Shown here: in pieces, positions 19,904 through 31,375 of the stretch
Numbering within the stretch: the first letter of the stretch is position 1
Layout: each line of letters begins with the position of its first letter
Source: Gnetum montanum
Taxonomy: Eukaryota > Streptophyta > Gnetopsida > Gnetales > Gnetaceae
NCBI GenBank assembly: GCA_015680685.1
Contig: MNCI01004594.1
Location: forward strand, 617,705 to 681,704
Direction of reading: 5' to 3'
Length of the DNA stretch: 64,000 nt
Made by a program: the position numbers and the translations under genes
Notes under the pieces: generated by a model
Databases searched by the model: none
The model's input: the letters and a program-made list of their open reading frames with translations, nothing else
What the model was told of the DNA's origin: nothing

Positions 19904-21812
19904 CTAGTGGTAGTGGTTCCTCCATGGGTCTCTTCCCCTTATCTTGTGCTCTAGGTTTTGGAAGTTGATGGCTCTGAAGGAGCACCTGGAGCTTTTCCTC
20001 TTTAGTTCAAGGATCGTGTGTCGTCCGTGTTGATGTTCCAATGTTTGATGGAGTTGGTACCTCCCATGGACACTGTAGTTGTGGGAACATCTAGTTGGCC
20101 TTGACATACCAAGCTACAAATAACCATCGTTCCTCTTCATAAGCTTTGGCTTTATCCTTGTATTCCTGGTAATCCGTAAGCTGTCGAGCCAAGTTTGCTG
20201 TGACATATTTTTGTCCTTGGTAGCTAGTTTTGCCCACATCTAACTCAGAATTTTCCACTTCTAATTTTTGCAGTGTCTTCTTGTGCTCAACAAATTTTAT
20301 TTCATATTTCGCGTAGCTAGTTGCTACCTACTTCTCTAGCTCTGTTCTTGGGTAGCCTACTGTTAACATGGCTAGGTTGGCATACCTTAGGTTTGCCAAC
20401 TCCATGTACTCCGTAAGATCTTGTATTTGCAGGTCCCAACTTTTGAGTTCTGCTTGGTGGAAAATTGCATAGGTATCCAATATGGCCCGCTAATCAGTGT
20501 TTTCAGCACTGAGAGTGTTGATATGGCCTTGGCCATATGGATTTCTTTTTTTATTACTTGTTTATACATCCCCACCTGATCCTTGAAGTGTTCCTTCAGC
20601 TTCTCATGTTTCTTGGCCTTGTTTTGCCATGTGCTAATTTCAATTGTTGTTTTTTAACAGATTGCACGTACCTCTTCCATTGAAAGGGTTCAATTTTCTC
20701 TGGCCAAGTGATTCATGTTCTGGTTGACCCTGACTAATTGTTCTCGTAACTACTGAAAGTTTTCTTTCAGAACATTCCTTTGTTTTTCTACAGTGGCCAA
20801 CTAGACATTGTCAATGAAAAGTTGTTTATTATCCCCTTGTAAGGCCTTGAGTGCTTTGGCATGTGCATATGTTTGAGCTTGTGCCTCGGAAGCATCCTAA
20901 TCGGCCTTCTCTTTCTCATCCGCCATTCTTTTATCTTCTGCCAACAATTTATTGAGTTGCTCTATCTGGAAGGACTTTAGCTGGTCTACGAGAATGAATT
21001 GAGATGGGTCCCACTATACAACTTGCAGGGTGACAAGCTTCTCTTGGAGTTTTTTCAACTCCACCTCTACATGCTTAGCCCTGATCTCTGCCATAACCAG
21101 CTTCCCTTTTGTGGAGATGAGGTTTGATTGAGTTGCTATGAAATCTTGAGGGATGTCAAATAGGGATGTCATCACTTGTCCTATCTGCAACAAGTGATCG
21201 AGAACATCCTCATGCTCCACAGGAGTCATTGAGGGGTCGGCCAATGTTTGAGCATCACGTGCTCCTGTAAAGTCTGCCAGTGGCACAACAAGGACATTGA
21301 ATGATTCTCTTATGTGGTCTGTGCCAACTTTTGTGGCTTCCGCTGCATCTTGGTGCTGCATGACCACTACTGTGGCCCCTTTACCAATTTCTAATTGCAC
21401 CTAAAAAGATGCAGCATTCCCTGAGATCTATTGTGACCAATGTGATGTCCCTCCTCTTGTTTGAATTGATACCTTGCCTTGTGTGTGATCGATTGAGACC
21501 GTGGGTCGTACGACATCATCTATGACCTTGAAGAGATTGGTCTCAGCCATGGCCTTGAGATGGCTCATTGATGATCAATAGTCTTGCGGTGGCGGTGTAT
21601 GTTGGTCTTGCTGGCCTATGCTGGGCTTGACTTCCTATTGTGGATTGGGCCTTGTGCTTGGAAGTTGGCTAGGCCTTGCAGTTTGAGGTGCAATGGCCCC
21701 ATCGTCTGTTCTTGTTTAGGCTCCAGTGTCTCACCAGTGCTTTTCCTTGGGGCTGGTGGCCTCAGCAATTCAGCAAATGAAGCATTTTGTGTCCTTCTGG
21801 GGACTATCTAAA
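19904..21812 (-). pseudogene. Third-ORF C-terminal part: Pro-rich linker and long coiled coil
   Basis: One minus-strand frame can be read from ~21812 down to 19904 with scattered stops and no clear frameshift. In order: a Pro-rich segment (ELLRPPAPRKSTGETLEPKQ, then QQDQHTPPPQDY), a mixed segment (MAETNLFKVIDDVVRPTVS; LVVPLADFTGARDAQTLADP) and several hundred residues rich in Lys, Glu, Gln and Leu with coiled-coil character (EVELKKLQEKLVTLQ; FQIEQLNKLLAEDKRMADEK; KAKKHEKLKEHFKDQ). It ends about 180 bp before the polypurine tract, the position of env-like or accessory ORFs in Athila-type elements. No transmembrane segment is evident, so it is not a typical envelope protein. Function unknown. 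It may be the other half of the minus-strand ORF that starts at 29590. Confidence 0.65.
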
Positions 21813-21829
21813 ATATGAGCTCATCAGAT

Positions 21830-22310
21830 CCAAAGGCTAATAGAGTAAGTAGCAAAAGAAGAAGGTGAGTTGAGAAAAAGGAAAAACATAAAAGAGTATA
21901 ATAGGGATCCTTCCATTAGGAAAAGGGAGGTCTAATTTTGTGACAAGGAGGAGTCATCACTCGATGAAGTGGTGAATAGAAAAACATTGCCTATCCAAAA
22001 ATCTATTGTTGATATTTTGGCAAAGGTTGATAAATAATGAGACACTTTGGATGAAAAATTCCAAATTGCTATCAAGATTGCTGAAGAATCCAAAGATCAA
22101 AATAGTGATCGTAACTATAGGAGGCAAAAAGAAGTTTAACGTGCACACCAAAGAGGTAAGGGCAAAGCTACTGCCATAGAGAAAGTTGTGAAGACAGACT
22201 TCGAAGAAGATGTTGATTGTGACATTTGTCAATATGAGCATCCAAAGGGATGTTGCCTTATGGTGTCACACTTACAAGAGTCTAGGATGTATGCATTGAA
22301 TCCTTGACTA
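21830..22310 (+). pseudogene. Segment B gag C-terminal part
   Basis: The frame opens with HQIQRLIE-stop-VAKEEGELRK, matching the end of the gag core in A and C'. It continues through a basic linker to the zinc knuckle CDICQYEHPKGCC at 22218-22256 (CX2CX3HX4C) and CLMVSHLQESRMYALNP. The N-terminal two thirds of gag are absent: the sequence before ~21812 belongs to the minus-strand third ORF. Several stops are present. Confidence 0.8.
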
Positions 22311-23059
22311 GCATGTAGGCAAGCACCCAGACGATTACCTTATTCTCAAGGTAATCTAAGATATTTCCACTAACAACAACAAGCTTACTATCTAAGTGGA
22401 GCTCCACCACAACCATAGGAACAATACCAGTAGTGGAACCAACCACAATTGTGGGGAATGCTATTGCCAAGGTAGCAATATCCTTATAGGCAACCAAATC
22501 CATATGGGTACTATGTTCAGCAACCCATCTCTCCAAGAAGTTTTGCAAGCCATGCCTCATTTTAGCATCACTATTACCCTCTAGAGTACCACTAAACACA
22601 TTCACCATCTACTTAGGGGAAGAATCCATATCCATAGCATCCTTTGTATCCATTTGCACACGTCCCTCCATTCTCTGCCTAGTAACGTCCTTTTTCATTC
22701 ATGTAGTACAAAATCCCTTCACAACAGTAGCAATGAAATGCCATGGCTATACATTCACATTCGGCCTTCCAGCCATATGGTTTAGATAATCAATCCAGGA
22801 AATAACCTTTTCTTTGACTCAATAGTTCTTCTAAATCTTCACAACCTCATGTGGCTAGTTGCCTTGCATCTCCAACACCCTCATCCTCTACATCCAACAT
22901 CCTTAAGTACCCTTCAAACCAAACACTACCTCAAATTCACACTGTGATGCTAACTCATGCTATTTTTGATTGGATCAAGGCTGGGCATCTTCCCATGAAA
23001 TGATCTAACATAGGAAGTCCACTCATTTACCTACATATTGCCTAACATGAGCCATGCAA

Positions 23060-26000
23060 GGCTCTTCTTGGTTTTAGTTTTGATGTCAACCTCATCTTCT
23101 ATGACATGTATAAAGCCTGGAACCTACCACCTCTTAAGAAGAGCAACATTTGTTTGGAATTGACAGACCAGTCAATTACTATCCCTTTAGGGTTAGTAGA
23201 GGACATTGTGATCACAGTTTGTGGGTGGTCCTATCCTATCAATTTTCTGGTGATTAAGGTTTAGAATTACAAAGGAAACTTATCCATCATTATGGGAAGA
23301 GCTTGGTTAAGCACAATTGATACATGAATGGGCATAAGTGACCTCTCCTTGGAAATCTCCAAGGAAAATGAATTTGGACAGTTGCAGAAGAAGTGTATTT
23401 CATGCATTGCGTATAGTGATAATGGATGTAATTGTGTGCAAAAGATTTTGTCCATGAAAAGTAAATACATTAAAGCATGCAAACAGTGTGCACAAGAAAT
23501 AGGTATTCAACAATGTCTATATGTAGTAGCCACAAAATAGGAGGGCACCCAGTGGCTAATAGTTGACTTAGAAAGTAGCACATTATGCATGGAACCAACT
23601 GAAAGCCTAACATGTGCTTATGTTGAAGACATGGATGAACTTGAACAAGTTCATCACCAACTCTCTGATGATGAAAATGATGATACTTGTTGGGGAGAGT
23701 TGGAAATCCCAGATAACCTCAAGTAGGAGCCCCTAGAGTTGAAAACTCTACTAACTGACATGGAGTATGCATTCTTAAAAAAATGGTAAGTTGATCATAA
23801 TCAATGCCAAAACTGATCCTAAACAAAAAGAAAGGTAGTTAGAGGTGGTTAAAAAATGATCCATATTCCAAGCTGGCAAGAATCAATCCAAGGATATGCC
23901 AACATTATATTTACACTAAGCTAGCCATGAAGCCAAGAAGGTAGCCATAGAGACAACTAAACCCCAAATTGAAGCAGATCATCAAGGAGAAAATAGAGTA
24001 ACTCCTCAAGGCAAGGTTCATCTATTTCATTGTAGATAGTGAGTGGGTTAGCCCACTAGTAATTGTGCCAAAGAACAGTGATAAGTGGCAGGTTTACATT
24101 GACTTCAGGCTATTGAACATGGTAACATTTAAAGATCATTTTCCATTGTCATTTGTGGATGAAGTGTTGAATACTATCTCCAGGCATTGCTATTATAGCT
24201 TCTTGGATGGTTATAATGGCTATACCCAAATCAAAATTACACTAGAAAATTAGGATAAGACAACATTCACAAGTTCCTAGGGTACTTTTGCATATTGTAA
24301 GATGCCATTTGGTCTATGCAATGCCCCTGCAACATTTCAACACTTGGTCCTTAGCATCTTCTGGTAGCAGATCAGTAGTGGTGTGGAAGTCTTCATGGAT
24401 GACTTCTCCACCTATGGAGCTATGTTTGAGCAAGCCTTGGACCACCTTGAGCAAGTACTGAAAAGATGTGTGGAAACAAATCTGCAACTCAATTGGCAAG
24501 AGAGCCACCTCATGGTCCAAGAACGCATTGTACTAGGGCATAGAATCACTCAAAAAGAGATTAAGGTAGACCTTGAGAAAATAAGGATCATTCGAGGAAT
24601 AACCTGCCAACTGGAAATTTTTAAAGACATTTGGTCATTCCTTGGACACATTGGCTACTACCGGTGATTCATAGAGAATTTCTCTAAGATCATAAAATTG
24701 TTGGTAGAGCTTACAAAGAAAGATGCACCTTTCATTTGGACCAGGGAATGTAAATAAGCATTCCAATAGTTAAAAAAGAAACTCGTAGAAACACTAATTG
24801 TATGAGCACCAGACTGGTCTAGGCCATTCTACATCATGATGGATGCATCTAACTATGCCTTGGGAGCTGTGCTCATGGAGTTGGACAATAAGAAATGCCC
24901 ATACTACATCCATTGCACAAGCCGAAGCATTGTGGGGGCTTAAGTAGATTACACCATCACAGAGAAGGAACTAATGATAGTGGTGTATACTCTTGAAAAG
25001 TTTAGGCACTATGTGCTTGGCTACAAAGTATTTGTGCACACAAACCATAGTGCAATCTACTTCCTCATAAAAAAGCCAATGGTGAGCCCTCGTGTCATAT
25101 AGTGGCTCATGATCTTGCAGGAATTCAATTTCACAATGGTAGATTGAAAAGGAACTGAGAATGTGATTATTAAGCATCTCTCTCACTTAATATGGGATAA
25201 TAAAGAGGAGGAGAGCCTTCACTCTGATTAGTTTCTAGACAAAATCCTCTTTATAAGAGCAATAAATGACTAAACACTTGCATAAATAACATGGTATAAT
25301 GACATCCTCACCTATCTTCTCACTTAGGAGATTCCACAAGGTCTTGACTTCAGAAAAAAACAACAATTTCTTCATCGGGCCAAATACTTCATAGAAATCA
25401 ATGGATACCTTTACAACGTGTGCATTGATGGCCTAATTCATTGGTGTGTCCTTGATGAAGATCAACTGTGCATTCTCCAAGATACTCAAAAAGGACCTTG
25501 TAAAGGCCACTATGTAGGGAGATGCATGGCCATAAAAATCCTAATGGTAGGATACTATTAGCCTACAATCTTCAGGGATGCCCACCAATTTGTTTGATCT
25601 TGTGAATGTTGTCAATGAGATGGTGGGATGATCGCTTGAATGGAAGGTCCTCAATAGTGGATTCAACCATTGGAGCCTTTTGACATATGGAACATTAACT
25701 TTATGGGTCCCATCACATCCATGTCTAATGGAATGATGTGCATCATCATAATAGTTGACTACTGCACAAAATGGTAGAAGCAGCAACCATTATTGATTGT
25801 ACATCATCCACTACTGCTACATTTATATAGAAAAATGTTGTAAACAGGTTTGGGGGTACCACGTGCATTAATTTCTAACAATGGAACTCATTTCATAGGT
25901 CCCACTTTTAGAAAATTGATGCAACGCTTGGGTGTTGAACATAAATTAACAACACCCTACCACCCCCAAGCCAACGGTCAAGCAAAGGTAACTAACGAGG

Positions 26001-26340
26001 AGATCACAAGAATCTTAACAAGAACCATAAGCAAATATAGAAGAGACTGGAGCACCAAACTCAACAATGCCCTATAGGCCTATCACTCAACATGGAAATT
26101 CCCTATTGGCTACTCACCCTACAAGTTAGTGTACAGGAAACTTTCAACTTTCTTGATTTAATCTGAGCTTTGTACACTCTCAAGGGCCTATGATCTAGAT
26201 CTTAACCTAATTCTAGCACAAAAAGAAAGATTGGTCAACCTAAATGTGCTAAATGAAAATCGATTAGTGGTCCTATCTTTGAATGAGGTGCATAAGGCAT
26301 TCAACAACAATATCATGACCTCAAAATATGGAAAGTAACA
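23060..26340 (+). pseudogene. Segment B pol: protease, RT, RNase H, integrase (inactivated)
   Basis: Protease (~23060-23330): FDVNLIFYDMYKAWNLPPLK and IIMGRAWLSTID; the expected Asp-Ser-Gly motif reads Gly-Phe-Ser. Reverse transcriptase (~24060-24670): VYIDFRLLNMVTFKDHFPL, MPFGLCNAPATFQH, and the catalytic FMDD intact in VEVFMDDFSTYG. RNase H (~24830-25080): MMDASNYALGAVL, TEKELMIVVY, and HTNHSAIYFL, where the consensus Asp is Asn. Integrase (~25480-26080): DIWNINFMGP, ALISNNGTHFIGP and HPQANGQAKVTNEE, so all three DDE residues are changed (D to N, D to N, E to K). About 30 stops are scattered throughout. The domain order RT-RNaseH-IN is that of Ty3/gypsy. I saw no chromodomain after integrase. 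It cannot be active. Confidence 0.88.
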
Positions 26341-28190
26341 TTTCAACTAGGTGATAAGGTTCTTTATTGGAACCCCACACATGTACCCTAGAAGACAAAA
26401 TTCCAAACATTGTGGGAGAGACCTTATATAATTAATCAAACCTTTCCCTTTAGGGCCATGTTAATTTACAAGCCTGAAAGCCCAGATAAAAAGTAGTTGG
26501 TTAACATGCAACAAGTAATGCGTTTCCTCAAACCAACACAAGCTAGTGCAACTACTGCGTCGATAGATGGACAACCATGTTCCATTTTTTGGATCTCCTC
26601 CTTCCAACTCAGTCATGGTGGAGATGGCCATCCGTGCTAACCATCTATATGACTTTTCAGTTTTTCTACTTTTTGTTTTTCACATTTTTAATTTTACAAG
26701 TTATTTATTTTACAAATTTTTGATTTTCAAAATTTTTCCAATTTTGCACCATCATTAGTACCTTTGAACTTTTCTTGATTATTTTACACTTTCTTATATA
26801 TCTTACTTTGTTTTGTTTTGTGTAAGTGTGACTTTTCATTATTTTTGCTAATAACAGTGCTTTGTTGCTATAGAACATAGTGCCATTGTTGCTATTCACT
26901 AATGATGATTTGTGCTTAATGTTGTAATTATCGATGTCTGGTTTTTATGTTTGATAACTATGACATGGTTTATTTTTCATGGAACAAGCAGTGAGTCCAT
27001 GTTATCTGCCCACCCAATAAACTCTATGGTTTTCCTTGTTATGGGAGTTTGAGGTCCCCTCCATTAATGAAACTTTTAATCAATTGGTGAGCTTGGTAGT
27101 TTTGGAATTGGGAAAGATTCAAAGGTTTGTAGAGGGTGTGACTTCAAGGGGACTTAATACTCCTTGTACTCTTCTACTTACTTAAGTGCTTGGGTGTTCT
27201 TCATGAACTTCTTACCATTCCATTTCAACCACTAATAGGAAGTCAAATAAAGTCTTTGCATGGTGTGGTTCCCATTCAAAAAAATAAAATAAAATAAAAA
27301 TAAAAATAAAAATGATGGAAATTCAAAGCACACCTCTTAGACACAATAAATGAATAAGTCTTTGCATGGTGTGATTCCCATGTCAAAAAAAAAGTAATGG
27401 AAATTGAAAGCACACTCAGATAAATAAACGAGCTACAAGCACTAGTTATGGGACTAGAAAGACATGCACCCACACCTAAAGGTCTCCTCTAACTAAGGCC
27501 CTCTATCTCTCACACTTCATACTTCACTTTTCTTCTATTTTTGGAATGGTTGTTATTTTATGGGAGCACTGTTGTGTCTTGGAGTGGTGATGCGAAGTCA
27601 CTGAATTAGGTTGGTTTTGGTCTGGACTAAGTATAGATCTTCTTAGGTTATTTTAAATACATATTCCACAAGGGACTTCTTACGACCTTAATTTGGGATT
27701 CCATCTCACCTTCTCAATAATCCATCTATGTTGTTGTAACTCACCTCATTGCCAATTTCTATGTTATGCTTGATGTCTTAATTTGACGTGTTGGAATTCT
27801 TAGATAGATTCTTTTTGGTTGGTCCTTAACTTTTCATGATCATTAATTGACTATGGGGCCCACAGACTCCTTAGTTGGGGTTATGCAAGGGAAACAAGGA
27901 CATGAGCCTACTATGGAAAGGACCCACTTTCATATCTCTTAGTTTGGTTAGTTAATTACCTTCCCTTTGACATCCTTATAATCCTATCTTTCACATATTC
28001 CATTGTGCACACCACTCTATGCTTCTTGAACTCTCACTTTCCATCCTATTTTTACCATTTTCCCTAATTTTTTAATTTTTGGGACTTCAACATCCTCTTC
28101 TCACATTTTCACCATGTTCATGGTTGTTTGGGCTTCCATTTGATCATAATTTCATTCAAAATCTCTTTGTAATTTTCAAGTTTTGACCAA
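26341..28190 (+). other. Segment B post-pol spacer
   Basis: Integrase tail decay products run to ~26560. Sequence collinear with element A 7660-9000 follows: GGAGATGGCCATC...GCTAACCAT, TTTTACA-rich units (26690-26740), TCTTTGCATGGTGTGGTT at ~27250 and a second similar copy at ~27360, (AAAAT)n at about 27283-27311, and CTCTAACTAAGGCCCT at ~27488. No open frame is recognised. Confidence 0.6.
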
Positions 28191-28443
28191 GTCAACAAAG
28201 TCAACAATGGTCAACAATTGCATCAACAAGGCCCTGCCGACCCAGTAGACCATGTTGACTAGGCCCTATCGATGTAGTACAAAAATACTATAAATACCAC
28301 TGAACATTTAGGAATTTTCCATATTTTGTCCATAATTCCCAAGAAGTTTTTGCAATTTTTATTGCCCAAAACCTTCCGGAGCCTATAACTCCCACATTGT
28401 TTATCCAAATCACCCCATTCTTCAATCCTGCAATTACCGAAGG
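28191..28443 (+). promoter_or_regulatory. Promoter-like cassette with GTCAAC repeats, TATA box and splice donor
   Basis: TTGACC, then GTCAAC four to five times within ~60 bp (28192-28222 and, looser, to 28258), then TATAAATA at 28289-28296. About 150 bp of leader follow, then a consensus donor GAAG|GTAAGC (GT at 28443). The CTCTTAGTCATGGGG after the donor is shared with element A near 9050, which lacks the repeats and TATA box. TTGAC is the W-box core, so WRKY binding is a possibility, not a demonstration. Position and orientation suit transcription of a third ORF downstream of pol. Confidence 0.4.
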
Positions 28444-28724
28444 TAAGCTCTTAGTCATGGGGATAGCAAACCCCAAGGTTTTAATGATAATATTTTTGAA
28501 ATTTTTTTAGCTTCCCCAAAGTGTTAAGCAATAAATGCTATTAACTCATTAATTTTTGAGAATTTAATCCTTTCACCAACTTTGGTAAACTAAAAATTAA
28601 ATTAATAAATAACTAATTCATCTACCGAGCCATAATCAGACCTTAGCCAAATGTAACCCCCTCATGAGATAAGGTATTCCAATCATTCTAAGTTACATAA
28701 TAATTACTAATTTGTTATTATGTG

Positions 28725-29590
28725 TGATTACAAATGATACCAAAACTAAAGAGATTGTAGGAGAAGGGACTATCATAACCATGGGAGAAGTGACCTAGAG
28801 GAGGAAGAGGAAAATAAGAACATGGCCAAGAATAGGTTGAGGTAATCCATGCAATATGAGAGATGAGGCCAAGGTGGAATCTGTCTTATAGATTCTTGAA
28901 GAGGTAGCCACATTTGAACATTCACAGGGAGGCAAAGTACCATGCCTTGTACCTAGATTGGAAGTCACACTTACACAGGCCTGTCTCGACATAATTGGTA
29001 GCCATGAGGTTCAATGCTCAATTCTCCAAAAACTAAACTCTAGACCATTCCTTGAATGGGCTCCAGAAGATGTCAAAACTCAACTGTAAGCCTCTCCCAT
29101 GTGGCCAATCATCACTTTTAGTCAGAAGTAGTACATGGGAGAAACGTATCTCTTCTAGAATAACAGGAAAGTAGGATTTGCTATGAAAATCAAGGACATC
29201 CAGGTATGTTTCACCTAAGTACCAGGCACCACATTCAAAGAGGACAAGCCATAAGGGAGATCCCTTGAGGTGATCCCTAACAACCTTAGGAGCAAACTCT
29301 ACTTAAGATTTGAAGTTTAGCTCCACAATCACAGTAGCAAATGTGGACTTCTTATGGATAGCCTAAACACACTCTGAGGGCAACGTGAGTTGTTGTCCTG
29401 GTTCAGGTGCAGCTGCAGCTCCTCTTTCTACCTGCCCAGACCGTTTGGCAAGAGGTTCTTCTTGATGGATGCTGAATGATTGCACCTCCTGTTGTTCATG
29501 TTGTCTAGTAGGGACCTGTCTTCCACCTCTCCGAGGTTGTTTCACTCCACCTTGAACAGGACCCCCTTGATGTGCATGTTTCGGGGCCAT
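28725..29590 (-). pseudogene. Third-ORF N-terminal part (unknown protein)
   Basis: Minus-strand frame from ATG 29590. The first 75 codons are open and encode a basic Gly/Gln/Arg-rich start (MAPKHAHQGGPVQGGVK) and an Ala/Pro/Gln linker. After a stop, a more structured part follows: FAPKVVRDHLKGSP, WLVLFECGAWYLGETYLDVL, FHSKSYFPVILEEIRFSHVL, DDWPHGRGLQLSFDIFWSPF. It is rich in Trp, Phe and Tyr, has about six further stops, and becomes unreadable near 28725. The plus-strand reading has more stops, so I prefer minus. The ATG directly follows a branch point (TACTAAC) and acceptor (ATTACAG). I do not recognise the family. Together with 19904-21812 it may be one ORF split by segment B. Confidence 0.6.
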
Positions 29591-30156
29591 CTGTAATCAC
29601 ATGGGCCAAACGTTAGTAAGGTTGTTTTCAAATTCAAGTTATACCTTACTACATGCCTTTAATTAAAGATCTTATGTTATCATGTGATTGTGCCTAAAAA
29701 TTATAATAATGGGTCCTATGACTTAGGTGGATTTCATTTTAATCTCCTGGTGTACCTAAGGTCATATGATTTTTGGCACAATTTTTCTAAGTGTCAATGT
29801 TAATTACCCTAATTGATGTCCTTTGGGTGATGATAAATTTCAAAAAATTTGGGCACTTTTTAGCAAGTGTCTCTCCCCCACGACTAAACTGAACACTCCA
29901 AGTTCAAGCAGGTTCAAACGGAATTAAAATTAGAGCACCAGTGAGCGAGATATGAGTGAAAAAGCAAGGGTCACGCAATTGCAAGTCACAGAGAAAAATT
30001 TCAAAAACTCCCCCCGCGTAAATGGCAAAATGATGCTAAGTGTTGCGGCAGGGGTGTCCTATTTATAGGGAAATAGGACGTGATATCGCGTATGCGATAT
30101 CACTTGGAACGTGATATCACGTATGCGATATCTCGTCCCCAGTGATGTGGGACACA
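29591..30156 (-). promoter_or_regulatory. Cassette D: GATATC dyads, TATA box and intron-like leader before third ORF
   Basis: Read on the minus strand: dyads CGTGATATCACG (30110-30121) and a near-perfect 24-bp dyad (30080-30103), then TATA box (TATTTATA on plus, 30060-30067). About 180 bp later comes AGTCGTGGGGGAG, the same word as the polypurine tract of C. Finally come CTTACTAAC (branch-point consensus) and ATTACAG directly before ATG 29590. The promoter matches that of the A/C LTRs, yet no A-type LTR end is present. It may be the U3 of a rearranged LTR (a CA end at 30156 is possible) or a genuine internal promoter. Confidence 0.5.
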
Positions 30157-31375
30157 TGAAAAATACCAAATTTTTAATTATTTTCTTCAAATTAATGGTG
30201 TAAATTGAGGACATTGTCAACTATTAAGATATCCTATGGTAATTTCATTAATTCGAGAGGCACTCGTAATGATAATGATGTGAATTTAGCAATTAAAAAT
30301 TTGGCAGTTATGAAGAAAAGGGAATGTAATGGTACATTGGAACATTTAAATGATAGAGGGATAAGAATAGGGAAAGAAAAATATAAAAAATTTAGCTGAG
30401 GTTAAGAAATTGTGTGTTTGAATTAGAGAATTAGTGAAGATTACGAAAAATTACACAAGTGGATCCTCCCCAAAGTAGGTTTCAACCTATTATGCCCTTG
30501 TGTAACCACACTTAAAGTGTCCGTGGGCACTAGAAGGGTTAAATGTAATCCACACTAACTCCACAAAACACACACATGTAAATATCACTGGAATGAGATG
30601 AAAATTCTATGGTACACGGGACACGAGCTACAATTACATGAACAGTGAGATGAGGCGAAGTATAGAAAGGATCGTAGAGATTGGGACATGAGGTAGCTGA
30701 CCCAAGACACAATGAATCTTGCGTGAAAAGCATGATTAAGGTGTCATTAACCCATCGTTCCAAGATCAGGACCAAGTCCATCCTTCTAATCAATGACATC
30801 GCATTGTTTCATCCCGTGGTGAACAACTATGAGAGTACCACAACAACAAGGCGTATGATCACTTGGCGTTTTATGCAAGGGAGGAGTGGTTTTTGTTTTA
30901 TGGCACTTTGTTTTTCTTTTCTTCTTCTTTTCTTTTGTGAATTTTACTGAATCCAAAGAAATCACCAACCTTTAGGAATGGGTGCATGTGTTTCCAGTGG
31001 GACCCTCTAGAACAACATTTCATTTTTGAGTGCCCTTTTGATTACTCTTACTCCCATTTTTCAGTAGATCTACAAGGATCTTTGTACAACCACATTGCAT
31101 CATAACTCCCACAGACGTCACCAAAGAGAATCCACAAGTCCCCTTGATGTCACACCCTAATCATTCCCTCTTGGTCATCCTTCTTCATTCTGGGTACAAT
31201 AACACAAAATTAATTTTAAGTTTTAACAATTTCAAGAATATCACTGTACCCTTGAATAGAACCTTTTATTTATAGAGTGGATGAGTGGGTGTAATGGGCT
31301 CACTGTTCCAAATAATTGATTACTCATGACTTAATAACATAAAACACACCTCAACCAACGATCCACATGAGTGTT
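30157..31375. other. Spacer between third ORF and gag, no gene recognised
   Basis: AT-rich and decayed. A minus-strand TATA-like element (TATTTATA on plus, at about 31268) lies upstream of unreadable sequence. The open frames of up to 89 codons show no family signature. A pol should lie between gag and third ORF in an autonomous element; none is detectable. Confidence 0.5.

Larger units (their letters stand above)
21815..28480 (+). mobile_element. Segment B: LTR-less internal part of a Ty3/gypsy element
   Basis: A plus-strand internal region related to element A. It holds the gag C-terminus, protease, reverse transcriptase, RNase H, integrase and a long 3' spacer. No LTR was found at either end, and both ends abut minus-strand third-ORF sequence. 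It therefore lies inside, or was recombined into, the oppositely oriented C/C' block. It is the only A-family copy here with pol and shows what element A has lost. Confidence 0.75.

Noticed and set aside
28740-29360. A plus-strand protein reading across the third-ORF region.
   Set aside because: It can be read with stops at possible Gln codons, but it has more stops than the minus-strand frame, ends where the minus frame has its open basic start, and lacks a start or splice signal. The minus reading has long Trp/Tyr-rich stretches and a branch point and acceptor before its ATG.
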